This document shows, in pieces, positions 1 through 6,873 of a stretch of DNA of 33,030 nucleotides. Below the pieces are notes generated by a model, which worked only from the letters and a program-made list of their open reading frames with translations, was not told where the DNA came from and searched no databases. Source of the stretch: Bacillota bacterium (GTDB lineage Bacteria; Bacillota; Dethiobacteria; DTU022); NCBI GenBank assembly GCA_012800855.1, contig JAAZIN010000163.1:1-33030 (forward strand). The letters run 5' to 3'. The translations under genes were made by a program, and so were the position numbers. The stretch's first letter is position 1. The number at the start of each line of letters is the position of its first letter.

Positions 1-1
1 G

Positions 2-619
2 GCCCTCTTCATGTCCATGCTCTTCCTGGGCGCGGTCCTGGAGAGGGAGCTTATCCTGCCCGCACTTATCATTATCATGATGAGCCTTGGCATTCTCCAG
101 CTCATTTACTTTGGGAAGGCGAGCCTCCATGAATTGGCCCTGATCCTCTGGGGGATAATCTATCTTGGCGGTTTTGGCGGCTACATGATCCTGCTGCGCC
201 AGCTGCCGCAAGGTCTTACTTATACGCTCGTTCTTCTTGTGGGCGTTTGGGCCAACGATACTTTTGCCTACTTCGTGGGAATAAAATGGGGTAGAAAGCG
301 CCTTGCGCCGGAGATCAGCCCCAAGAAATCCGTGGAAGGAGCCTGCGCTGCCATCGCCGGCACCGTGTTGCTGGCCACTCTTGTCGCCTACATCTATCCC
401 AGCTGGATGGGGCTGACGCCGGGGAAGGCGGCGTTGCTGGGCGTGGGCATTTCAGTTTTTGCCCAGCTGGGAGACTTGCTGGAGTCGGCCTTAAAGCGCC
501 AGTTCGAGGTGAAAGATACAGGGCAGTTGATTCCCGGTCATGGCGGGGTCCTGGATCGCTTTGACAGCCTTCTCTTTACCGCCCCCATGGTCTATTACTT
601 TTTCATACTCCTGGGCTAG
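2..619 (+). CDS. cdsA: Phosphatidate cytidylyltransferase, 5'-truncated by window edge
   Basis: This integral membrane enzyme makes CDP-diacylglycerol from phosphatidate and CTP, the branch point of phospholipid synthesis. The reading frame is open from base 2, with an internal ATG at 11, and only about 206 codons are present against roughly 260-280 in the family, so the N-terminal membrane segments lie outside the window. Several hydrophobic segments are visible. The C-terminal CdsA signature is intact: SALKRQFEVKDTG followed by PGHGGVLDRFD, with the conserved K-D and D-R-x-D residues. It is followed 30 bases later by dxr, the usual Firmicutes order (uppS-cdsA-dxr-rseP). The identity is secure; only the true start is unknown. 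Confidence 0.95.
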   Translation, partial: ALFMSMLFLGAVLERELILPALIIIMMSLGILQLIYFGKASLHELALILWGIIYLGGFGGYMILLRQLPQGLTYTLVLLVGVWANDTFAYFVGIKWGRKRLAPEISPKKSVEGACAAIAGTVLLATLVAYIYPSWMGLTPGKAALLGVGISVFAQLGDLLESALKRQFEVKDTGQLIPGHGGVLDRFDSLLFTAPMVYYFFILLG

Positions 620-649
620 GCGGGCCCGCAGGTGGGAGGGGAGATAAGG

Positions 650-1816
650 GTGCCGAAGAGGATTGCCCTGCTGGGATCGACTGGCTCCATTGGGCGCCAG
701 ACCCTGGAGGTGGTGGAAAATCTCGGCGGCGGCTGCCGCGTAGTGGCCCTGGCGGCAGGAAGCAACTACCGCCTGCTGGAGCAGCAGGTGCGCCGCTTCA
801 AACCCGAACTGGCCGTGCTGGGGGATCCCGGGAAGGCTGCCCTGCTGAAATCGGCCCTGCGCGATCTTGACTGCCGGGTGGAGGCCGGCCCGGAGGGGCT
901 CGTCGCCGCAGCGCGGTGGCCTTCGGCAGACCTAGTGGTGAACGCTCTAGTGGGCTTTGCCGGCTTCATCCCCACCCTGGAAGCGCTGGAAGCGGGGAAG
1001 ACGGTGGCCCTGGCCAACAAGGAGAGCCTCGTGGTCGGGGGTGAGCTCCTGGCCCGGAAAGGGCTTCTCCAGCCGGAGCGCATCCTCCCCCTGGACAGCG
1101 AGCACTCCGCCATCCGCCAGGCACTGGGTGGCTCTCCCCTTTCCCAGGTGAGACGCATCTGGCTCACCGCCTCGGGAGGCCCTTTCCGGGACTGGGAGGA
1201 GGAGAGGCTGGCCCGGGCCACCCCGGCCGAGGCGCTGGCCCATCCCAACTGGAAGATGGGGCCGAAGATCACCATTGATTCGGCTACCTTGATGAACAAG
1301 GGCCTGGAGGTAATGGAGGCGCACTGGCTTTTTGGCGTGGCGCCGGAGCGCATTGAGGTGGTTATCCATCCCCAGAGCATAGTCCACTCGGCGGTTGAGT
1401 TCATTGACGGCTCGGTCATTGCCCAGCTGGGGCCGGCGGATATGCGCCTGCCCATCCAGTACGCCCTCAGCTACCCGGAGCGGCAGCCGAACCCCTGGCC
1501 GCGCCTTGATTTGCGGGGGAAGGAGCTTACCTTCATGGAGCCCGATGTGAAGCGCTTTCCCTGCCTCGAGCTGGCCTACCGGGCCCTGCAGGCGGGAGGC
1601 ACCATGCCCACCTGTCTCAATGCTGCCAACGAAGTGGCGGTGGAATATTTTTTAAAGGGTGCGCTAAAATTTATCCATATCCCCAGGCTTATCGAAGAGG
1701 TTATGTCCGCGCACCAGGTGATCTCAAAGCCGGAACGTGATACACTGGAGGAGGCGGACCGGTGGGCGCGCCGCTGCGCCCTGGCGCTGCTCCGCAAGAT
1801 TGACGGCAGGAGTTGA
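650..1816 (+). CDS. dxr: 1-deoxy-D-xylulose 5-phosphate reductoisomerase
   Basis: This cytoplasmic enzyme carries out the first committed step of the MEP isoprenoid pathway, the NADPH-dependent conversion of DXP to 2-C-methyl-D-erythritol 4-phosphate. The NADPH-binding loop GSTGSIG lies at residues 9-15. The metal/substrate site LDSEHSAI, the TASGGPF loop and the long motif around KMGPKITIDSATLMNKGLE are all present. I chose GTG at 650 because GGAGGGGA (635-642) sits 7 bases upstream and the protein then begins MPKRIALLGSTG, like its relatives. An upstream GTG at 632 is possible but adds six unconserved residues. The length of 388 residues is normal. It sits between cdsA and rseP, and ispG of the same pathway is two genes downstream. 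Confidence 0.97.
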   Translation: MPKRIALLGSTGSIGRQTLEVVENLGGGCRVVALAAGSNYRLLEQQVRRFKPELAVLGDPGKAALLKSALRDLDCRVEAGPEGLVAAARWPSADLVVNALVGFAGFIPTLEALEAGKTVALANKESLVVGGELLARKGLLQPERILPLDSEHSAIRQALGGSPLSQVRRIWLTASGGPFRDWEEERLARATPAEALAHPNWKMGPKITIDSATLMNKGLEVMEAHWLFGVAPERIEVVIHPQSIVHSAVEFIDGSVIAQLGPADMRLPIQYALSYPERQPNPWPRLDLRGKELTFMEPDVKRFPCLELAYRALQAGGTMPTCLNAANEVAVEYFLKGALKFIHIPRLIEEVMSAHQVISKPERDTLEEADRWARRCALALLRKIDGRS

Positions 1817-1822
1817 TATGGG

Positions 1823-2842
1823 GTGCAAACGCTTATCGCTTCCATTTTAATATTTAGCATCATGGTTTTCGTGCACGAATTCGGCCATTTCATTGCCGCC
1901 CGGCTAAACGGGGTCCGGGTCCTGGAGCTGGCCATCGGCATAGGGCCCAAGCTTGTCAGCCGCCGCAAGGGCGACATCATTTATTCCCTGCGGCTCCTGC
2001 CCCTGGGAGGATTCTGCCGCATGCTCGGCGAAAGCCCCGATGAGATCAACGAGCCGGGCAACTTAATGGAAAAATCGCCGCTGCGAAGAGCGAGCATCAT
2101 GGCCGCGGGGTCTTGCATGAACCTGCTGCTGGCCCTGGTGATTTTCTTTGTCATCTTCTACTTCCTGGTGGGGGTGCAGCAGCTTGAGAGCACCGTCATC
2201 GGGAGCGTCCTTCCCGGGACTCCTGCGGAAAAGGCGGGCCTGCAAGACGGCGATGAGATTGCCCTGATCAACGGCGAAGCGGTGAACAAATGGGAGGAAG
2301 TGGTCAGGGCCATCGAGAAGCATCCCGGTGAGGAGATCTCGCTGCTGGTGCGGCGCAACGGTCTGATTAAGGAGTTCACCCTTGTCGCCGAGGCCTCTCC
2401 GGAAAGCGGCAAGGGGAAGATTGGCATCGCCCCGCTGGTGCTGAAGTATCAATTCCTGAAGTCGCTGGGAAGCAGCTTCAAGTATTTCGGCATGATCATC
2501 GGTTCTTTTAAGGATGTTTTGACTGGAAAGGCGCCACTGGACGTCATCGGCCCGGTGGGTATGGTCATCACCATCGGCACGGTAGCCCGCACCGGCATAG
2601 TGAACCTGCTCTGGCTGACGGCCCTGATCAACATCAGCCTGGGGCTGGTTAACCTGCTGCCCTTCCCGGCGCTGGACGGGGGCAGGCTCCTGTTTGTCCT
2701 TATCGAGATACTGCGCGGCCGCCCCATTGACCCGGAGAAGGAAGGCATGGTTCATTTCATCGGCTTTGCCCTGCTGCTGCTGCTCATATTGCTAGTAACA
2801 TACAACGACCTGCTGCGCTGGGATATCTTGCCCGGCCGCTAG
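1823..2842 (+). CDS. rseP: Site-2 type intramembrane zinc metalloprotease (RseP/RasP family)
   Basis: This is an M50-family protease that cleaves transmembrane segments of anti-sigma factors and of remnant signal peptides. The zinc-binding HEFGH motif is in the first membrane helix (about residues 18-22). One PDZ domain follows at about residues 120-195, containing the GTPAEKAGLQDGDEI core. The second metal-ligand motif NLLPFPALDGGRL lies in a later membrane helix, and a hydrophobic C-terminal helix follows. The 339-residue length fits single-PDZ Firmicutes members. The start is GTG at 1823; the ATG at 1818 is in another frame. It begins six bases after the dxr stop, so it is probably co-transcribed. 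The actual substrate (for example an RsiW-like anti-sigma factor) is not shown here. Confidence 0.95.
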   Translation: MQTLIASILIFSIMVFVHEFGHFIAARLNGVRVLELAIGIGPKLVSRRKGDIIYSLRLLPLGGFCRMLGESPDEINEPGNLMEKSPLRRASIMAAGSCMNLLLALVIFFVIFYFLVGVQQLESTVIGSVLPGTPAEKAGLQDGDEIALINGEAVNKWEEVVRAIEKHPGEEISLLVRRNGLIKEFTLVAEASPESGKGKIGIAPLVLKYQFLKSLGSSFKYFGMIIGSFKDVLTGKAPLDVIGPVGMVITIGTVARTGIVNLLWLTALINISLGLVNLLPFPALDGGRLLFVLIEILRGRPIDPEKEGMVHFIGFALLLLLILLVTYNDLLRWDILPGR

Positions 2843-2856
2843 GGAGGAGCCCGCCC

Positions 2857-3963
2857 ATGGAGCCTGCTGCCCGCCGCCGCACCCTTGCCGTCAAGGTTGG
2901 GCCCCTGACTATCGGTGGCGGGGCGCCGGTGGTCATTCAATCGATGACCAACACCAGGAGCAGCGACATAGACGCTACCCTGGAGCAGATCCGCCTTCTA
3001 GCCGCGGCGGGCTGCGAGCTGGTGCGAGTGGCTGTTCCCGACGAGACCGCCGCCGCCGCACTGGCTGAGCTGGTGAAGAAAAGCCCCCTCCCCCTGGTGG
3101 CGGATATCCATTTTGATATCCGCCTGGCCTACCGTGCCCTTGAAGCGGGCGTGCCCAAGGTGAGGATTAACCCGGGCAACATTGGGGGGAGGGAGAAGCT
3201 GCGCGAGCTCTGCCGGCGGGCGGAGGACTGCGGCGCCGCCCTGCGGATTGGGGTTAACGCCGGTTCCCTGGATCGGCGCCTGCTGAAGAAGCACGGCGGC
3301 ATCACCGCAGCCGCCCTTGTGGAATCGGCGCTGGAATACCTCGACGAGGTCGAGGCTACCGGCTTCAGGGCCATCGTGGTATCGCTGAAGGCCTCCGATG
3401 TGCCGACCACCATTGAAGCGTACCGCCTCATGTCCCGGAAGGCCCGCTATCCCCTGCACCTTGGCGTCACCGCCGCCGGCCCCCTGGACATAGGGACGAT
3501 CAAGGGAGCCGTGGGGATCGGGACCCTGCTGGCGGAGGGGATCGGCGACACCATCCGCGTCTCCTTGACCGCCCCTCCCGTGGAGGAAGTGCGCGTGGCC
3601 CGGCAAATCCTGGAAGTATTGCACCTGCGCCCGCAAGGCGGGCCGGAGCTCATCTCTTGTCCTACTTGCGGCCGCTGCACGGTGGACCTGGTGCCCTTGG
3701 TGGAAGAGGTATCGCGGCTGCTTCGCGGCTGCCCCCACCCGGTAAAGGTGGCGGTAATGGGATGTGCCGTCAACGGGCCTGGAGAAGCGCGGGAGGCGGA
3801 TATCGGCATCACTGCCGGCCGCAGGCGCGGCCTCATCTTCCGCCGGGGGAAGGTAGTGCGCACGGTACCGCAGGAGAGGCTGCTGGAGGCGCTGCAGGAG
3901 GAGCTGGACGCTCTTGATCTCTCCGGCGAGTTCGGCAATGCCGGGGGCGGGGAGGACAAATGA
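2857..3963 (+). CDS. ispG: (E)-4-hydroxy-3-methylbut-2-enyl-diphosphate synthase
   Basis: IspG is the [4Fe-4S] enzyme that reductively converts MEcPP to HMBPP, the penultimate step of the MEP pathway. The N-terminal TIM-barrel half shows the family's IQSMTNT and PLVADIHFD motifs. The cluster ligands are visible near the C-terminus: Cys268 and Cys271 in CPTCGRC, Cys303 in MGCAVNGPGEA, and Glu310, which matches the three-Cys-plus-Glu ligation known for bacterial IspG. The length of 368 residues is typical. GGGAGGAG lies just upstream of the ATG. With dxr it puts two enzymes of the same pathway in one run around rseP. Confidence 0.97.
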   Translation: MEPAARRRTLAVKVGPLTIGGGAPVVIQSMTNTRSSDIDATLEQIRLLAAAGCELVRVAVPDETAAAALAELVKKSPLPLVADIHFDIRLAYRALEAGVPKVRINPGNIGGREKLRELCRRAEDCGAALRIGVNAGSLDRRLLKKHGGITAAALVESALEYLDEVEATGFRAIVVSLKASDVPTTIEAYRLMSRKARYPLHLGVTAAGPLDIGTIKGAVGIGTLLAEGIGDTIRVSLTAPPVEEVRVARQILEVLHLRPQGGPELISCPTCGRCTVDLVPLVEEVSRLLRGCPHPVKVAVMGCAVNGPGEAREADIGITAGRRRGLIFRRGKVVRTVPQERLLEALQEELDALDLSGEFGNAGGGEDK

Positions 3964-3976
3964 GGGAGGTAAAGAG

Positions 3977-4624
3977 GTGCGCATAGCGGCAATCATTCCC
4001 GCTTATAACGAGGAGAAGACCATCGGGGGCGTTCTCTCCGTCTTGGCAAAGTGCAAGGAGATCGATGAGATTATCGTTGTCAGCGACGGCTCCACCGACG
4101 GTACGGCGAGAGTGGCCCGGAAATTCAAGGGCGTGAAAGTGGTGGAGCTGGCCGAGAACCGGGGCAAGGGCGGGGCCATGAGGGCAGGCCTGGAGCACAC
4201 CCAGGCCGAGATCATCCTTTTTCTCGATGCCGATCTCATCGGGCTGCGAGAAGATCATATTACCACCCTGCTCAAACCGGTCGTGAATGAAGAGGCCCAG
4301 ATGAGCCTGGGAGTCTTTAAGAAGGGACGGGTGGCCACCGATCTGGCGCTTCTCATGGCTCCCCATCTCTCCGGCCAGCGTGCTCTGCGGCGGGAGATAC
4401 TCATGCGCATCTCCGACCTCGACATGGCCCGCTTCGGCGTGGAGGTGGCCCTGCACCGCTACGTGGAGGAGAACGGCATACCCGTGACCATCGTTCCCCT
4501 GACCGATCTTTCCCACCTGATGAAGGAGGAGAAATTCGGCTTTTGGAAAGGGCTGGCCGCCAGGGGCAAAATGTACTGGGAGATAATCAAATATGCCGCC
4601 AAGGCCGATCTGCATACAAAATAA
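3977..4624 (+). CDS. Family 2 (GT-A) glycosyltransferase, substrate unknown
   Basis: The protein starts almost directly with a nucleotide-sugar-binding fold: IPAYNEEKTIG at the N-terminus, VVSDGSTDGT, a conserved NRGKGGAMRAGL loop, and the acidic metal-binding motif FLDADL. A later SGQRALRRE motif resembles glycosyltransferases of the dolichol-phosphate sugar and glucosyl-3-phosphoglycerate synthase types. No membrane helix is evident. GTG at 3977 is preferred because GGGAGGT (3964-3970) lies 6 bases upstream; an upstream in-frame ATG at 3914 would overlap ispG by 50 bases. Donor and acceptor cannot be told from sequence. It occupies the position between ispG and rimP where many Firmicutes carry proS and polC. 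Confidence 0.85.
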   Translation: MRIAAIIPAYNEEKTIGGVLSVLAKCKEIDEIIVVSDGSTDGTARVARKFKGVKVVELAENRGKGGAMRAGLEHTQAEIILFLDADLIGLREDHITTLLKPVVNEEAQMSLGVFKKGRVATDLALLMAPHLSGQRALRREILMRISDLDMARFGVEVALHRYVEENGIPVTIVPLTDLSHLMKEEKFGFWKGLAARGKMYWEIIKYAAKADLHTK

Positions 4625-4645
4625 AAAGAAATCGCTTCCTTTTCC

Positions 4646-4674
4646 TTGCATTTCCGCTCCAGTTGTGATATTCT
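4646..4674 (+). promoter_or_regulatory. Probable sigma-A promoter of the rimP-nusA-infB operon
   Basis: A -35 box TTGCAT (4646-4651) is separated by 17 bases from a -10 box TATTCT (4669-4674). The -10 carries the extended TG motif one base upstream (TGATATTCT). It lies in a 136-base gap that is much more AT-rich than the surrounding genes, directly after the glycosyltransferase stop. Transcription would start near 4681, leaving about an 80-base leader before rimP. Confidence 0.65.
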
Positions 4675-4700
4675 TGTAAGGTAGACGCGAGTTCACTGGC

Positions 4701-4730
4701 AAAGGGTGGGATTTCCCACTCTTTCCTGTT
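4701..4730 (+). terminator. Terminator-like hairpin in the rimP leader (possible attenuator)
   Basis: AAAGGGTGGGA (4701-4711) pairs with TCCCACTCTTT (4714-4724), giving an 11-bp stem with one G-T pair; the two-base loop would open to four. The 3' arm ends in TTT and continues CCTGTT, an interrupted and therefore weak U-tract. It lies between the operon promoter and the rimP ribosome-binding site (AAAGGAG, 4747-4753), so it could work as an attenuator rather than as the terminator of the upstream gene. Confidence 0.6.
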
Positions 4731-4760
4731 AATTGCAGCTCTTTTGAAAGGAGTGGACCC

Positions 4761-5231
4761 ATGTCCAGGGAAGAGAGGGAGGAATTGAAAGCGAAGCTGA
4801 CCCGGCTGGTCCAGCCGCTCATTGAAGAGCGCGGCATGGAGCTGGTGCAGCTGGAGTACACCGCCGGCCGGAAAGGGCATCTTTGCATCTATATTGACAA
4901 GCCCGGAGGGGTCACCATCGCCGACTGCGAAGCGGTGAGCCGCGAAATTTCGGGATTGCTGGATGCCTACGATCCCATTCCCCAGAGCTACATTCTCGAA
5001 GTCTCCTCGCCGGGCGTGGAGCGCCCCCTCAACCGCGAAAGCGACTTCCAGCGCTTCCGGGGGGAGATGGTGAAAGTCTACACCCGCGAGCCCGTTAACG
5101 GAAAGAGCTATTTTGGCGCCCGGCTGCTCGGAGCCGGGGAGGGCTTCGTGGAGCTGCTCCCTGAAAAGGGGGAAAAGGTGCGGATAGCGCTGGAGAATAT
5201 AAAAAAGGCCCACCTCTGGTACCGCCCATGA
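4761..5231 (+). CDS. rimP: Ribosome maturation factor RimP
   Basis: RimP binds the 30S subunit during assembly. The family signature SSPGVERPL is present at about residues 88-96, preceded by the DCEAVSREI segment of the N-terminal domain. A C-terminal SH3-like domain ends with ALENIKKAHL. The 156-residue length is normal. The ATG has a good site, AAAGGAG, seven bases upstream. It is first in the classical rimP-nusA-rnpM-infB-rbfA operon. Its stop codon overlaps an ATG at 5228 that opens a tiny frame running into the nusA ribosome-binding site (described separately). Confidence 0.95.
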   Translation: MSREEREELKAKLTRLVQPLIEERGMELVQLEYTAGRKGHLCIYIDKPGGVTIADCEAVSREISGLLDAYDPIPQSYILEVSSPGVERPLNRESDFQRFRGEMVKVYTREPVNGKSYFGARLLGAGEGFVELLPEKGEKVRIALENIKKAHLWYRP

Positions 5232-5263
5232 AGATGAGCGGAGGCGGGCAGAAAGGAGGTTAG
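5228..5263 (+). other. 11-codon mini-ORF linking rimP to nusA
   Basis: ATG at 5228 overlaps the rimP TGA stop (ATGA) and opens a frame encoding MKMSGGGQKGG, stopping at TAG 5261-5263. The frame runs through the nusA ribosome-binding site (AAAGGAGGT, 5252-5260) and ends six bases before the proposed nusA start. It has no convincing site of its own, so any translation would come from ribosomes finishing rimP. Whether it is translated is unknown; a coupling role is inference. Confidence 0.35.
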
Positions 5264-5272
5264 TTTCCCATT
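5252..5272 (+). promoter_or_regulatory. nusA ribosome-binding site followed by an ATT start codon
   Basis: The near-perfect anti-Shine-Dalgarno match AAAGGAGGT (5252-5260) is followed nine bases later by ATT at 5270. In this frame TAG at 5261 blocks any earlier start, and no ATG, GTG or TTG occurs until TTG at 5303. The peptide between 5270 and 5303 reads ISVNTKELIAA, matching the usual NusA N-terminus, so the ATT decides the start. Confidence 0.7.
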
Positions 5273-6514
5273 TCGGTTAATACCAAGGAGCTTATAGCCG
5301 CCTTGAAGGCCATCGAAAAGGAGAAGGGGATCAACCTGGAGATTCTCTTCGAAGCACTGGAAGCGGCCCTGCTTTCGGCGTACAAGCGGGATTTCCAGAC
5401 CTCCGGCAATGTGCGGGTCAGCATCGACCGGGAGACGGGAGAAATAAAGGTCTTTTCCCAGCTCAGGGTGGTGGATGAAGTGAAGCAGCCGCACCTGGAG
5501 GTGGAGCTTTATGAGGCCCGGGTTTACGATCCCCGCTGCCAGGTGGGGGACATGGTGGAGATAGAGGTTACCCCCAAGGAATTCGGGCGCATTGCTGCCC
5601 AAACCGCCAAGCAGGTGATTATCCAGCGCATCAGGGAGGCGGAGCGGGCGCAGATCTACAGCGATTTCCTGGATCGCGTTGGGGATATCAGCAACGGAAC
5701 GGTGCGCCGCTTTGAACAGCGCAATGTCATTGTCGACCTGGGCCGGGTGGAGGGGATCCTTCCAACGGAGGAGCAGATCCCCTTTGAGCGCTACCGGTTG
5801 AACGACAGGGTGAAGGCTGTTATCATGGAAGTGCGCAAGAGCAGCAAGGGGCCCCAGGTAATCCTCTCGCGCAGCCATGTCATGTTTTTAAAGAGGCTCT
5901 TCGAGCTGGAGGTCCCGGAAATATATGATGGCATCGTGGAGATAAAAGCCGTAGCTCGCGAGCCCGGCTCCCGGGCCAAGCTGGCGGTGTATTCACGCAA
6001 CAAGGACGTTGATCCCGTGGGCTCCTGTGTGGGCCCGCGGGGCAGCCGGGTCCAGGCTATCAGCAACGAACTGCGCGGCGAAAAGATTGACATCATCAGG
6101 TGGAGCGAGGATCCCGAAGAATACCTGAGCAACGCCTTGAGCCCGGCCAAGGTGGTCTCGGTGGAGATAAACGACAACGAGGCCCTGGTCATCGTTCCCG
6201 ACAACCAGCTTTCGCTGGCCATCGGCAAAGAGGGGCAGAACGCGCGTCTGGCGGCAAAGATAACGGGCTTCAAGATCGACATCCGCAGCGAGTCGCAAAT
6301 CGCCCAGGAGCGCCTCTCTTCGCTGGGCCTTGGCAGCCTGGTTGATCAGGACAGCGCCCCGCCTGCCGGGGAGGAGGGCGGAGAGGCGGCAGGGACTGCC
6401 GGAGAGGAGCCCTTGACCGGCGACGCCGCCGCTGGCGCGGAAAGCCCGCCTGGAGAGGCGGCGGAAGAAAGCGGCCCGGAGAAGGCGGGCGCGGAAGAAA
6501 CGGAAGAGATGTAA
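5270..6514 (+). CDS. nusA: Transcription termination/antitermination factor NusA (ATT start)
   Basis: NusA binds RNA polymerase and modulates pausing, termination and antitermination. The N-terminal polymerase-binding domain (ELIAALKAIEKEKGI and YKRDF), an S1 domain beginning near NGTVRRFEQRNVIVDLG, and two KH domains (GSCVGPRGSRVQAI; LAIGKEGQNARLAAKITG) occur in order. With the ATT start the protein is 414 residues. The last 55 or so residues form a low-complexity Glu/Ala/Gly/Pro tail, longer than in Bacillus. The only conventional in-frame start, TTG 5303, would delete about 11 residues of the conserved first helix and has a poorly spaced site (AAGGAG 5285-5290, 12 bases away). A sequencing error changing ATG to ATT cannot be excluded. 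Confidence 0.92.
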   Translation: MSVNTKELIAALKAIEKEKGINLEILFEALEAALLSAYKRDFQTSGNVRVSIDRETGEIKVFSQLRVVDEVKQPHLEVELYEARVYDPRCQVGDMVEIEVTPKEFGRIAAQTAKQVIIQRIREAERAQIYSDFLDRVGDISNGTVRRFEQRNVIVDLGRVEGILPTEEQIPFERYRLNDRVKAVIMEVRKSSKGPQVILSRSHVMFLKRLFELEVPEIYDGIVEIKAVAREPGSRAKLAVYSRNKDVDPVGSCVGPRGSRVQAISNELRGEKIDIIRWSEDPEEYLSNALSPAKVVSVEINDNEALVIVPDNQLSLAIGKEGQNARLAAKITGFKIDIRSESQIAQERLSSLGLGSLVDQDSAPPAGEEGGEAAGTAGEEPLTGDAAAGAESPPGEAAEESGPEKAGAEETEEM

Positions 6515-6549
6515 GCGCCTAGTTCGATTAAAGGAGGCGGAACAGGAGC

Positions 6550-6834
6550 ATGGGCAAACAGCGTAAAATTCCTATGCGCATCTGCGTGGGCTGCCGTGAG
6601 AAGAAGCCGAAGCGGGAGCTGCTGCGCCTGGTTCGCACTCCGGAGAACGAGGTCAAGTTGGACTTGAGCGGCAAAATGTCCGGCCGCGGCGCTTATATCT
6701 GCAGGCAGGCTGAATGCCTAAAAAAAGCCCTGAAGGGAAAAAGGCTGGAAAAAAACCTGGAACATCCTCTTTCTGAAGAGCTCATCGCCGAGCTTGCCGC
6801 GCTGCTGGAATCCGGCGATGGGCCGGCATCATAA
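6550..6834 (+). CDS. rnpM: RNase P modulator RnpM (YlxR, DUF448)
   Basis: This small basic RNA-binding protein is known from the nusA-infB operon of Firmicutes, where YlxR has been described as a modulator of RNase P. The family features are clear: PMRICVGCREKKPKRELLRLVR, then the GRGAYIC motif followed by C-LKKALKGKRLEK. The 94-residue length is typical. The ATG has GGAGGCGG upstream. The next gene is infB after only 39 bases, so the L7Ae-like ylxQ gene that often lies between them is absent. Confidence 0.93.
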   Translation: MGKQRKIPMRICVGCREKKPKRELLRLVRTPENEVKLDLSGKMSGRGAYICRQAECLKKALKGKRLEKNLEHPLSEELIAELAALLESGDGPAS

Positions 6835-6873
6835 GGTCGCAATCAGGGAGGGTTTCTAATGGAGGTGTGTTAA

